Origin: Marinobacter sp. AC-23
GTDB lineage: Bacteria > Pseudomonadota > Gammaproteobacteria > Pseudomonadales > Oleiphilaceae
Length of the DNA: 48,313 nt
Reading direction: 5' to 3'
NCBI RefSeq assembly: GCF_001858325.1
Contig: NZ_MBPP01000046.1
Span: forward strand, 1-48,313
The position numbers were made by a program, and so were the translations under genes. The notes under the pieces were generated by a model, which worked only from the letters and a program-made list of their open reading frames with translations, was not told the DNA's origin and did not search any database. Shown piece by piece: positions 37,719 to 46,199 of this stretch (position 1 is its first letter; every line of letters begins with the position of its first letter).

Positions 37719-39298
37719 TTAATTGAGAATTACGAAGGGTGCCAGAACACAGGGCCGGTTGCGGTCGTCAATCACCCAGATCATATACGGCCCCGGTGGT
37801 GCGATGCTGCCGTCGGGTGGAGCGGTGGCCATAATCACTCCGTTATTGGTGTTGGTGAACGACAGGCCGACATAGCGCTGATCACCATCCAGGCATGGGT
37901 TGCCGATCCGCAACGCATGAGGGCTACCCGCTCAATTCGATCTGCCGGAGACGCGTTGATCTGGAAGGAGTCACCGTAGCTCAAAGAATCTGGCGCCTGA
38001 AAGATCACGGGGCGATTCGTGTCGGTGTCGTAATCAGGCAGAAGATCTCGATTCGGTATTCTTTAACACTGTTACCGCCCGCTTGCCCGTCGAGATTCGA
38101 ACCTGCTGTCAAAACCCGACCATTCGGCAACAGAAGTGCCACCGAGTGATAATTTCGGGGAACACTTGCGGGCCTTGTAGTGGTCCAGTCTTCCTGGCTT
38201 GAGTCGATTTCGTTGGCGCTCCAATCGAAGCAGGGTGGTAAATTTCACCGTGGAGCACGGCATCTTCATCAGGAAGGCCGTTGATGGCTGGGTGATTTAT
38301 TCCGCCCGAAAAAAGAACGTCGCCGGTCGGGAGAATCGTTGCGGTACTGTGCCGCCGAAGCGGTTGGCTGATTTGCAGTGGTCTCGGTACGCTTGTCGGC
38401 TGCCAAACCGGTGGAGGATCCAGGTTGTCTGGATTGAGTGTGATGCGGTGTGCTCCGTCCATGCCCAGAAAGAGAACTGTCGGGCGGTAGTCATTTCCGG
38501 GAAGCAGCGGGAGCAGGACAGCTGTGTGATTGGTTTCTCTAAACTGAGTTCCGTGGGGTGGCGCCGCAATTTCAATGTCGCGCACTATCCCGGTGGCTGG
38601 ATCGTAGAAGCCACACTGCTCATTATCAGGTGATGCCATGAACACGTCGCCGCCGGGTACGACGAACAATCGGGGGTAGTACAAATAGCTGTATGTGTTG
38701 CCCCGCTCCAGTGATCCTGAGCATTTTCGTGGGCATTTTCATGATGCTCTGGTGGATTCCATCCGGAACTGCCACCACCGACTATGAGACGTCCGTCAGG
38801 CAGGAAGGCGTGATCGCAACAGAACACATCAGAGTTTGGCGAGTTGACGGCGATGATCTGGTTAGTGGCAACATCGTACACGCGAGTGTTGAAAAAGCCC
38901 AAGGGGTTGTCAGCGTTCGCTGGATCGTGCTCGTTACCTCCTAGCAACAAGACTTGCCCAAGTGTGCCGTGTGGCACCAGCGCGGCGTGGACTGCGAGTA
39001 TCTCCGCGTGGTCGAATGCCACTTCCCAGGGCCGAAGATCAAGAACAGGCAACTCGTCGAGGTTATTCTCCCCGGTCGAGTCGGGGAACGTTCGCAAGTA
39101 GGGCCCGTCGGAGTCGTTGACGATTCCAATCCGGATTGGGCCTGAGTTGCCGGAGACAAAATACTCGTGCCGGTGCGCCACTATGTCACTGATGGCCCAC
39201 TCGACACGGCGTTGATGCCAGTCGGATTGCGGATTTCCAATGGCAACGATGTCGCCGTGAGTGTTGCGTGCAGTATGAGTAACAGTGCGGTCAGCCAT
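37719..39298 (-). CDS. Galactose-oxidase/glyoxal-oxidase-like protein with DUF1929 domain (four frameshifts)
   Basis: Four adjacent frames join into one reading of about 527 aa if one base is added near 38702, 38228, 38040 and 37892. Along the joined frame: 'HAALVPHGTLGQVLLLGG', 'CCDHAFLPDGRLIVGGG', 'YYPRLFVVPGGDVFMAS', 'HSTATILPTGDVLFSGG', 'NYHSVALLLPNGRVLTAGSN' and the DUF1929 end 'RIERVALMRCGSATHA' with 'DQRYVGLSF' and 'APPGPYMIWVIDD'. Kelch blades plus this end define copper-radical oxidase-like proteins. No signal peptide was seen. The number of breaks allows real decay. Confidence 0.7.
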
Positions 39299-39659
39299 CA
39301 GGTTAGCCTCGCTTACCAAAAAGCTCGTTTGGTTGAGCGACGGTTCCCTTTATCTCGCTTGCTGAGTGTCTGTAAACTTCCTTGGTGCGTTAGAACAGTT
39401 GTGATGAGAAAAAATTCTTGATCTCAGCTTGCAGCAGGGTTTTCTGCATACGGCTGAGCGAGCGTCGCCACTAATCTTAAGGATAGTACGGAACCATCAA
39501 AGTTGCGTATGTAGTAATAATACCCCAGCAACCAGCGGCCCGTTAAACCGCCGAGAGGTAGTTCGAACGAGCTCAACCGCATCTCTATTATGGCCAGCTA
39601 CAGCCACCTAGACTTTGCTCTTGCTCGGGCGCGTTGGCCAACTCTGCACGCTCTCTGGC
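39299..39659. other. Intergenic stretch without recognised gene
   Basis: About 360 bases lie between the start of the galactose-oxidase-like gene and the small lipoprotein gene. I see no open frame with conserved features, no hairpin with a T-run and no attC-like repeat. Confidence 0.4.
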
Positions 39660-40076
39660 TTATTGTCTTTGGATCAGAACCCGTTGGATGACATGACTCC
39701 AGGTGCGATCTTTTGCATCGCTGGCATGCTGCTCAGCCTGGCTTCGGGCTTCTGCCTGGCCGGCGCTTGAAACAAAGGCCGTAAACTGTTTGGTCACGGC
39801 CTGATGATAACTCCGGAAAGCAGCTTCACAGCCCGCTTGGGCGCCCTTGGCGATATCTGAAGGTGGTGCCGATGTGATATGGCTGAAGCGATCGGATTCA
39901 CTGGCCATGCAATCCTGATACGCCTTGTATTTCTCGTTCAGGCTGGTACTGAGGGCTTTCTTTTCATCGGAGGTCAAATTCGGCGCAGGCGAAAGAGCCG
40001 CGCAGCTGGCCAGCGACCCGCACAATGCCACCACAATGGTAGCGCCCCGCCAACGGGCAGCATCAAAGAAAATCAT
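39660..40076 (-). CDS. Small putative lipoprotein, function unknown
   Basis: 138 aa from the ATG at 40076, with AAGGA about 10 nt upstream; an ATG at 40085 is also possible. The start has a hydrophobic segment ending SLASC, a plausible lipobox. The rest is helical and charged (DEKKALSTSLNEKYKAYQDC, GQAEARSQAEQHASDAKDRT) with two Cys (about residues 57 and 84). No family is recognised. It lies just downstream of the DinB remnant, on the same strand. Confidence 0.6.
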   Translation of the reverse strand: MIFFDAARWRGATIVVALCGSLASCAALSPAPNLTSDEKKALSTSLNEKYKAYQDCMASESDRFSHITSAPPSDIAKGAQAGCEAAFRSYHQAVTKQFTAFVSSAGQAEARSQAEQHASDAKDRTWSHVIQRVLIQRQ

Positions 40077-40081
40077 ACCTA

Positions 40082-40330
40082 TCATCCTTTTATAATGTGC
40101 ATTGAGATTACTATTCTCCCGGTAAAACCTACGCTTTCGCTGTGTATGGGGAAACATCCCACCCCAATATTAACGCCTGCTTGTGAGATCAGTGTAGACA
40201 CTTGTCCACGGTGGTGAGTCTGATGGTTAAAAAAATGAAGAACCAGACTCGAATACCGATTGTTGGCCGGAATACCTTTGGTGTTGTGGTAGCTGAGAAC
40301 GAAATCCAGATCGCCTGAAAGTCGCGAATT
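40082..40330 (-). pseudogene. DinB-family C-terminal remnant
   Basis: The translated frame has 'DLDFVLSYHNTKGIPANNRYS', then 'LHFFNHQTHHRGQVSTLISQAG', the metal-binding His motif and end of DinB-type thiol or damage-inducible four-helix proteins. The upstream two thirds of a DinB protein are absent, because the PaiB-like gene stops at 40332 right beside it. It is therefore a truncated gene remnant. Confidence 0.65.
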
Positions 40331-40331
40331 G

Positions 40332-40955
40332 TTATCTGATAAATGCCGACATGGCCTGCTCACTAGCAGAGCCAGCTGCCAGCCCGGCCTTAACACCCGC
40401 TCGATTACGCTCTGGATGATTTTGGCTAGCCTTAACCTTTCCGGTAAGGGATTCAACTTGAATCTCGATACCGACAATGGCGTTTACCAAGCGACTGGTG
40501 AATTCGGCAGGTGCATCATCAACCGACCACGGATTCTCCCGGTTGGATTCGTGCTGATCTGTTAGCTGATGGAGGTGATCCATCAGCCAGTCAGCTTCCT
40601 GAACGATAACCGCTTTGCCCTGGGCATGAACCGCCACATAGTTCCAGGTTGGAACAACTCGCCCCGTCTCCGCCTTGGTTTCATACCAAGAGGGAGAAAC
40701 GTACGCATCTGGCCCCTGAAAAATCGCAAGCACCGAAGCGCCATTTTCAATGCGCTGCCAAACAGGGTTCGCCCGCGCAACATGACACCTCAGTGTGCCG
40801 AGGGGATTGCTTGCGCTCACGCTGAAGTGGAAGGGGAGGTGGTTTGCGTCGATACCATCGCTGTCTGCAACCACCAGTACACCAAAGCTGTAGTCCTTGA
40901 TGTATTGCTGGAGCTTTTCCTGGTTTTCTTCTTTGAAATGGCTTGGGACTAGCAT
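40332..40955 (-). CDS. PaiB-like FMN-binding negative transcriptional regulator
   Basis: 207 aa from the ATG at 40955 (MLVPSHFKEENQEKLQQYIKDYSFGVLVV). The FMN-binding split-barrel pattern is 'LPFHFSVSASNPLGTLRCHVARANPVWQRI', 'VLAIFQGPDAYVSPSWYETK', 'VVPTWNYVAVHAQGKAVI' and 'IEIQVESLTGKVKASQNHPERNRAGV'. Family members are annotated as FMN-binding negative regulators (PaiB), though the enzymatic role is open. It is followed directly by the DinB remnant. Confidence 0.85.
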   Translation of the reverse strand: MLVPSHFKEENQEKLQQYIKDYSFGVLVVADSDGIDANHLPFHFSVSASNPLGTLRCHVARANPVWQRIENGASVLAIFQGPDAYVSPSWYETKAETGRVVPTWNYVAVHAQGKAVIVQEADWLMDHLHQLTDQHESNRENPWSVDDAPAEFTSRLVNAIVGIEIQVESLTGKVKASQNHPERNRAGVKAGLAAGSASEQAMSAFIR

Positions 40956-41148
40956 TTTAGTTGTGGCTCTTCGTGGAGAGGGGGCTTGCTTATGCAGCAT
41001 AATGCAAGCCAGCATGGTTATGCACCGGATTTGGCATTTCGAATTAAAGCTTCCAAATCTGGCGCGATTGGCATCTGTCCCACCCATCTGCTCATTGTCC
41101 GTGCCATTAGCGAAGTGACAGACGACCTAACTTTTTCAGGAGAAAAAA

Positions 41149-42276
41149 ATGTCGGACACCAACATCGAACTTATTTCCACCATTAGCGAAGACAACAAAC
41201 TGGAACTTGCCCTGCGCGAGATCGAGATCCCCGAGCCCGGCGAAAACGAAGTGGTCATCCGCATCGAAGCCGCCCCTATTAACCCGTCTGACCTGGGAGT
41301 GATGTTCAGCGCGGCCGATATGACGACTGCCAGCCAATCCGGTAGTGCCGATCGCCCGATCATCAGTGCCGATGTCCCGGCCAAGTTCATGGGTGCCGTT
41401 AAAAAGCGGGTTGGCAAGGCTATACCCGTAGGCAACGAAGGGGCTGGTACAGTGGTAGCTGCGGGCTCATCAGCCGCTGCGCAAAGCTTGATGGGCAAAA
41501 CCGTTGCGGTAATTGGCGGTGGTAGCTACCGCCAATATCTCTGTGCCAAGGTGCAAAGCTGTCTGGAACTGGAGCCGGGTACGACTGCGGCCGAAGGCGC
41601 TTCAAGCTTTGTTAATCCGCTGACGGCATTAACCATGGTCGAAACCATGCGCGCTGAAGGTCACAAGGCTATCGTTCACGCTGCCGCCGCCTCTAACCTC
41701 GGACAAATGCTCAACCGCATCTGCATCGCCGACGGCATCGACCTGGTCAATATCGTCCGCAAGCCAGAACAGGAAACATTGCTGCGCGAATTGGGTGCCA
41801 AATACGTGGTTAACTCCAGTAGCGACAGCTTTATGGCAGACCTGACCCAAGCACTGATCGAAACCGGCGCGACCATCGCGTTCGACCCTATTGGTGGCGG
41901 TAAATTGGCCAGTGACATTCTCACCTGCATGGAAGCCGCCGTATCTCGCAACATCACTGAATACAGCGTGTATGGATCTGACATCTATAAACAGGTTTAT
42001 ATTTATGGCGGGCTTGATCGCGGCCCCATCACGCTAAACCGCAGCTTTGGTTTTGCCTGGGGTGTGAACGGCTTTTTATTGTTTAATGCATTAGGAAAAC
42101 TGAGCAAGGAAACCACCATCGCCATGCGCAAACGCATAGCCGCCGAGATCAAAACCACGTTCGCCAGCCACTACACTCACGAAGTATCCCTGGCTGATGC
42201 TCTACAACTGGATGCGATCGCGGTTTACGGTAAACAGGCTACCGGAGAGAAGTTCCTGATCAAACCACAGAGCTAA
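41149..42276 (+). CDS. Zinc-type alcohol dehydrogenase/quinone oxidoreductase-like protein
   Basis: 375 aa with AGGAGA before the ATG. The N-terminal GroES-like domain has IPEPGENEVVIRIEAAPINPSDLG and 'VPVGNEGAGTVVAAGSSA' (as IPVGNEGAG). The nucleotide-binding domain has 'MVETMRAEGHKAIVHAAAASNLGQMLNRI', 'YVVNSSSD' and 'AFDPIGGGKLASDIL'. It lacks the structural and catalytic Cys of true zinc ADHs, so it is an NADPH oxidoreductase of the QOR-like type. A palindrome separates it from the convergent racemase-like gene. Confidence 0.85.
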   Translation: MSDTNIELISTISEDNKLELALREIEIPEPGENEVVIRIEAAPINPSDLGVMFSAADMTTASQSGSADRPIISADVPAKFMGAVKKRVGKAIPVGNEGAGTVVAAGSSAAAQSLMGKTVAVIGGGSYRQYLCAKVQSCLELEPGTTAAEGASSFVNPLTALTMVETMRAEGHKAIVHAAAASNLGQMLNRICIADGIDLVNIVRKPEQETLLRELGAKYVVNSSSDSFMADLTQALIETGATIAFDPIGGGKLASDILTCMEAAVSRNITEYSVYGSDIYKQVYIYGGLDRGPITLNRSFGFAWGVNGFLLFNALGKLSKETTIAMRKRIAAEIKTTFASHYTHEVSLADALQLDAIAVYGKQATGEKFLIKPQS

Positions 42277-42304
42277 CGTTTGATGTGTGGTTGCAAGGCT
42301 ATCT

Positions 42305-42339
42305 CAGGCTGCTGGAATTAGAATGACTCCAGCAGCCTG
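42305..42339. terminator. Hairpin between convergent oxidoreductase and racemase-like genes
   Basis: CAGGCTGCTGGA (42305-42316) pairs perfectly with TCCAGCAGCCTG (42328-42339). It could end transcription from both sides; T-runs are weak. It also marks the left end of the cassette array, because no attC-like site lies between it and the racemase-like gene. Confidence 0.6.
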
Positions 42340-42344
42340 AATCT

Positions 42345-43097
42345 CTATTCGTGCTGTTTAACGCCAACGGCAGGGGGGCGCGACGTCAGGAGCTTCCCTT
42401 GACCGTACTGGTTATCTGAGTTTTCCACTGATGCTCGGTGGATTGCATCGATGTGGACCAAGGCACTGTCGACGTATTTGAATCCGCATTCATACCCGTC
42501 GAAGGCCACGAAAAGATCTGTACCAGCAAGAACAATCGCTTGAGCCCCTTGTTCGTCGCACATCTTCTTGCCAGCCTGGAATATAGTTTCTCTTTGGTCT
42601 TTGCTGACAACACCAGAAACAGCAATGCTCATGTACGCTTCGTGAACCTTGTTTAGACTATCGCCAGGCGGAACAACAATTTCGGTCTCTCGAAAGCTAT
42701 CGAACAGCCGTGTCTCCATGACCACCTTGTTGCCTAATATGCCCACTCTGGTGTAGCCGTTTTGAATTAACGCGCGTTCCAGTCCAGACAACGCATCAAT
42801 AATAGGAATCGGTGACACTTTCGCCAGTTCGGAAATGCAAAAATGTCCAGCTATTGACGTCACTGCCAATGCGTTGGCACCAGCCGCGCTCAAGCGATTA
42901 GCCAGTACCTCAAAAATTCCCACCTGTTCATCGACGTCCCCAGCCTGAATGTTGCGTATCAAATCGCTCGCTTGCGCATGGCAAATCGTCAGCTCCAAGC
43001 GACTATCATCGTCTGATGCCTGATCAGCTTTCACTAAGTTACGATAATAGAACTCTGTTGCGGCCGGTCCGATACCGCCGATCAGTCCAATGTGCAT
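42345..43097 (-). CDS. Aspartate/glutamate racemase-family protein without the catalytic cysteines
   Basis: 250 aa from the ATG at 43097, with GGAGG upstream. It begins HIGLIGGIGPAATEFYYRNLV, the start of the Asp/Glu racemase superfamily, with 'RLELTICHAQASDLIRNIQAG'. The first catalytic Cys motif (usually xCNTAH) reads TSIAGHF here and the second (GCTE) reads LAGTDLF, so neither cysteine is present. It may bind rather than racemise a ligand or act by another mechanism. It lies 31 nt behind an attC-like site and is the last cassette of the array. Confidence 0.75.
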   Translation of the reverse strand: MHIGLIGGIGPAATEFYYRNLVKADQASDDDSRLELTICHAQASDLIRNIQAGDVDEQVGIFEVLANRLSAAGANALAVTSIAGHFCISELAKVSPIPIIDALSGLERALIQNGYTRVGILGNKVVMETRLFDSFRETEIVVPPGDSLNKVHEAYMSIAVSGVVSKDQRETIFQAGKKMCDEQGAQAIVLAGTDLFVAFDGYECGFKYVDSALVHIDAIHRASVENSDNQYGQGKLLTSRPPAVGVKQHE

Positions 43098-43127
43098 AGA
43101 TACCTCCATGTGGTGGGTACTTCTTAC

Positions 43128-43205
43128 AGATAACGCCAGCCATCACCGGTGACAAAAACGCAGCGAAGCGGAGGTTTTGGCATCCGGTGCATGGCATGGT
43201 TATGT
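43128..43205 (-). other. attC-like recombination site
   Basis: On the minus strand it begins ACATAAC (R'') and ends GTTATCT (R'). GCCATGCACCGG and CCGGTGATGGC form the L''-L' stem with an extrahelical G, and a CCGCTTCGCTGCG apex completes the structure. It is 78 bp, 35 nt behind the DUF2931 gene and 31 nt before the racemase-like gene. Confidence 0.8.
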
Positions 43206-43239
43206 GGTGACTAACTCCTTAGGTTTCCGGCCCACACCC

Positions 43240-43857
43240 TTACCAGCTATCAAGCTTCACCCCGTTCTCTTTGAGGTAATCACCCTCTCTCTCGAGATAC
43301 TCATTGACCCACTGAGTGTAATCTGATTCTTGGTTGTCATACGGTTTGGCTTTAAAGCGACCAACTTCGATAGCATTCTCACCCCGGTTCATTATCCACA
43401 CCACAACCGTTCCCCCTGGAGCCAAGCCAAGAACAAGGTTGTAGCGCGGGCGTTCCACCATCTCGCCAAAGCGCTCGAATGCGGCAACCTCCTTCATCTT
43501 TTCCTCGATCTCGTCCGGGTTTTCCAGTCGGATCAGGGCCTCATAGGATTGTTGCTCTGCAAACGAAAACCAGCGGATAAGGAAGACTTCCGGCATCGTT
43601 TGCCATTCAGCCGAAGCCCCGTGTGCCTTTTTCCAGCAACAGGATACAATCCCAATAGGCGCCCGCCAGCCAATGTCCTCGGACAAGGATTCAACAAAAA
43701 ACTTATCCACCCAAACATCGTAGTGTTTCGGTGCTACGACATTAATGTTGCGATATGTGCTGTTGGGGCCGTGCCTTGGCCCCTCTGGTTCTGTTGGTTC
43801 CGAACACCCGACCAGTAACAGAATACAGAGACTGATCATCCAAGCCTTGATACTCAT
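43240..43857 (-). CDS. DUF2931 lipoprotein, probable Tle1 immunity protein
   Basis: 205 aa from the ATG at 43857, with GGAG 8 nt upstream. The lipobox LLLVGC gives a lipidated Cys near residue 18, so it sits in the periplasm, where a phospholipase effector would act. Later features are 'WVDKFFVESLSEDIGWRAPIGIVSCCW', 'WFSFAEQQSYEALIRL' and 'YNLVLGLAPGGTVVVWI', as in DUF2931 proteins often encoded behind DUF2235 effectors. It follows the effector frame by 12 nt, supporting an effector-immunity pair. The immunity role is inferred from context. Confidence 0.8.
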   Translation of the reverse strand: MSIKAWMISLCILLLVGCSEPTEPEGPRHGPNSTYRNINVVAPKHYDVWVDKFFVESLSEDIGWRAPIGIVSCCWKKAHGASAEWQTMPEVFLIRWFSFAEQQSYEALIRLENPDEIEEKMKEVAAFERFGEMVERPRYNLVLGLAPGGTVVVWIMNRGENAIEVGRFKAKPYDNQESDYTQWVNEYLEREGDYLKENGVKLDSW

Positions 43858-43869
43858 AGAAGTCTCCAT

Positions 43870-45750
43870 TTATTCACTGGTTTTATTCGGGTGAACAGCC
43901 CGACGGCCATTTTTCGCAGGCCTGAACGGGTAAAGCGGCCCCATTTCCAGATAATGATCAGAATGATGAATGTACCGTTGCTTGAGCAAGGCTTTGGATT
44001 CAGGAGACAGCCGCAAATCTTGGCCGTGCCAGATGTAAGCTGCGAGGTTTCTGGCAACGGTTACAAGTTCTTGCGGTATTGAAAAGCCTTTCACCTCGGG
44101 GTTGATGGACTGGAAAGGCACACCGACATCAACAGCCAGCTTGTGAATAAGGTACAAGGGTATTCTGGAGTATTCGCCCCGAACCTCCCGATCAAGCCAG
44201 AGGTGCAAAGCAACATTATTTCCGCTCAGGCTCGGCTGAGTGGGTAGCATGGGAAGCGCTTCTGTTCGATCTCCAGGCTGGCCAATGGATTGAGGGAACC
44301 GATCCAGCCTCAGCCTTGATCAGGGCTCGCTGCTGCAGCATGCGGGAAAACTCAAAACTGGCCTCGGGATTCCGACGGTCTTTACCAGTGATCACCTCCG
44401 GAAGGCGAACTTCAATTCGCTCGTGAAACCGCTCTGGATACCCGCCACCAATATCCGAATGAGCACCCGGCAGAACCCACTCGCTGAAATGCTCAGGCAA
44501 GTTGCCTGTCTCATCCCGAAGGCTGTTTAACGAGAAATTGTGCCGGCGCTCATCACGGGCAACAAACTGGACGGCTCGCTGGACATGCTCTGGTTTTACG
44601 TTGACGTTGATACGCCCCGTTTTTCCGTCGTGCGCGGAAAAATCCAGATTGCCCACATCGGCTACGCCGGCAACGGTATCGAACAACCCCAGGAACCGAA
44701 CCGTCACTTTCTTGGGCCATGGGATGCCTTCTCGCTCGAAAGCTCTGACCAGTGCCCCTTTGTACTCTCCGTATAAAGAGCCCGTTGTGTCATAAACCTC
44801 CCGGCTTACGAAATGCCGTGCTGTTGCCGCGCCCCGACTAAATCCGAATGCATCGATGATCAACTCGTCAATGGAATCATTGACACGGTTGGCAATCTCA
44901 AAGGTGAGTCGCTCAGCGCCTTCGTCAATCTTCCTGAGGACGCCTTGCTCCCCCAAGCCTAAACCCATACTCAAACCATCGTCAGGCTCACCGAACTTGG
45001 TACCCACTCCTGAAACATAAACAGACAGCCGGTGGGTTGGAGTACCGTCTTGCTCTATAGTGTTCTTGAAGTAAAGCGTCTCCAGTTTCGAAACATTCGT
45101 TTCGGCATTGAGGTAACTGCCTTCCATCACCTGCGAGAGTTCATTACTGCACTCTTCTTCTGATATGGCTCCGGCGGCATTGGCTGTCAGACACTTATCA
45201 AGTTCCTGCTGGTAAGCACGGGTGTTGCCACGGTTATTACCTGTACCATCGAAAAAGATGCCAGCCTCTACGCGGACTTTAGGACGCCCCTCTTCTTCGG
45301 GCGAGTTATCCGGTGACTTCTCAGGCAAGCTTCATCAATCAACGCGCCTTTCTGCGCAGCTTTGCGAACAAACTCTTGTGGATCTTTGTCCAGCAACTCT
45401 TTGGCGGCCGGGGTAAGCTGGCCTTCGTCATCCAGTGCCCCTGCCATGGCAAAATCCACCACGGGTGCGGTGGTTGTGGCAACACCCAGTATTACTCGTT
45501 GATTACCGCTGACAATGGAACCACCATGACTGGTGGGGCTACCAAGGTGCGCCACGGGCATACCATCGGCCAACGCCAAAGGATAGCCTTGGGTAATGAC
45601 GGCACCGCAACCGGTAACATCGCCCACCCGGGCAATGGGTTTACCTTCAACAAGGATGCTGGAGCCGTTTGGCATAATGGGAGAGGAGCCGTGCCCTTTG
45701 ATCGGGCAAACGTGCATATCGCCAACGCAGGCGGCAATCAGATTGCTCAT
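43870..45750 (-). CDS. PAAR-domain fused to Tle1/DUF2235 phospholipase, T6SS effector (three frameshifts)
   Basis: Three frames join into about 627 aa if one base is added near 45327, 44290 and 44228. Residues 1-95 are a PAAR domain (AACVGDMHVCPIKGHG, 'GKPIARVGDVTGCGAVI', 'HLGSPTSHGGSIVSG'), the sharp tip of the T6SS spike. A linker (ALPEKSPDNSPEEEG) leads to DUF2235 with 'EAGIFFDGTGNNRGN', the lipase nucleophile motif GFSRGAATARHF, 'FLGLFDTVAGV' and 'WVLPGAHSDIGGGYP'. The C-terminal part has 'LHLWLDREVRGEYS'. As sequenced, PAAR and lipase could be two overlapping genes. Expected action: phospholipid hydrolysis in target cells. Confidence 0.82.
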
Positions 45751-45839
45751 GTTCAGAGTTCCTTTCAGTAAAAAGTAGCTTCCTGGCTACCCGTGATTAA
45801 ACATTATCCAAAACACGTGAGTGTAGCATGGCTGGCACC

Positions 45840-45932
45840 ACATAACGCCCGGCTTTGGGGCGGGCTTGTAGCTGCGAAGCGGCGGAAAGGCCGTCCCAGC
45901 CCCGAAGGGGCGACAACAGCCGATTGTTATGT
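45840..45932 (-). other. attC-like recombination site
   Basis: On the minus strand ACATAACAATCGGCT… ends AGCCGGGCGTTATGT. The outer 7 bases are perfectly complementary, and CGGCT/AGCCG pair inside with a 3-nt mismatch between. The apex region contains CGCCCCTTCGGGGC and GCCGCTTCGCAGC. The length is 93 bp. It lies 15 nt after the 72-aa gene and 89 nt before the PAAR-Tle1 start. Confidence 0.85.
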
Positions 45933-45947
45933 GATTTGAAGGCCAGG

Positions 45948-46166
45948 CTAAACACCGGATTTAACCATATCTCTGACCTTTACCGCTTTTTCGAAGTGAT
46001 CCAGTTTGTGTGTTTCAATCCACCACCGAGCCGCTTCCATGAGAACCTCCGGCTGATCGTTTCTATTTTTGAAAAATGCGTAAAACGATAGCCCTACTCC
46101 CGCTCCTTTCTGCTCTATTTTTAGATCGCATACTTCAACAATCTTTTCTCTAAGCTCTTTCCGCAA
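45948..46166 (-). CDS. Small cassette-encoded protein, unknown function
   Basis: 72 aa from a TTG at 46166, with AGGA 9 nt upstream and a TGA in frame just before. The sequence has 'LREKIVEVCDLKIEQKG', 'GLSFYAFFKNRNDQPEVLMEAARWWIETHKLDHFEKAVKV'. It resembles small proteins I recall from environmental integron cassettes (possibly DUF6500), a weak memory. It fills a typical ~350-bp cassette with its attC right behind the stop. Confidence 0.6.
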   Translation of the reverse strand: MRKELREKIVEVCDLKIEQKGAGVGLSFYAFFKNRNDQPEVLMEAARWWIETHKLDHFEKAVKVRDMVKSGV

Positions 46167-46199
46167 AGCAGAATTCCTATTTTGGGTTGATCACATAAC

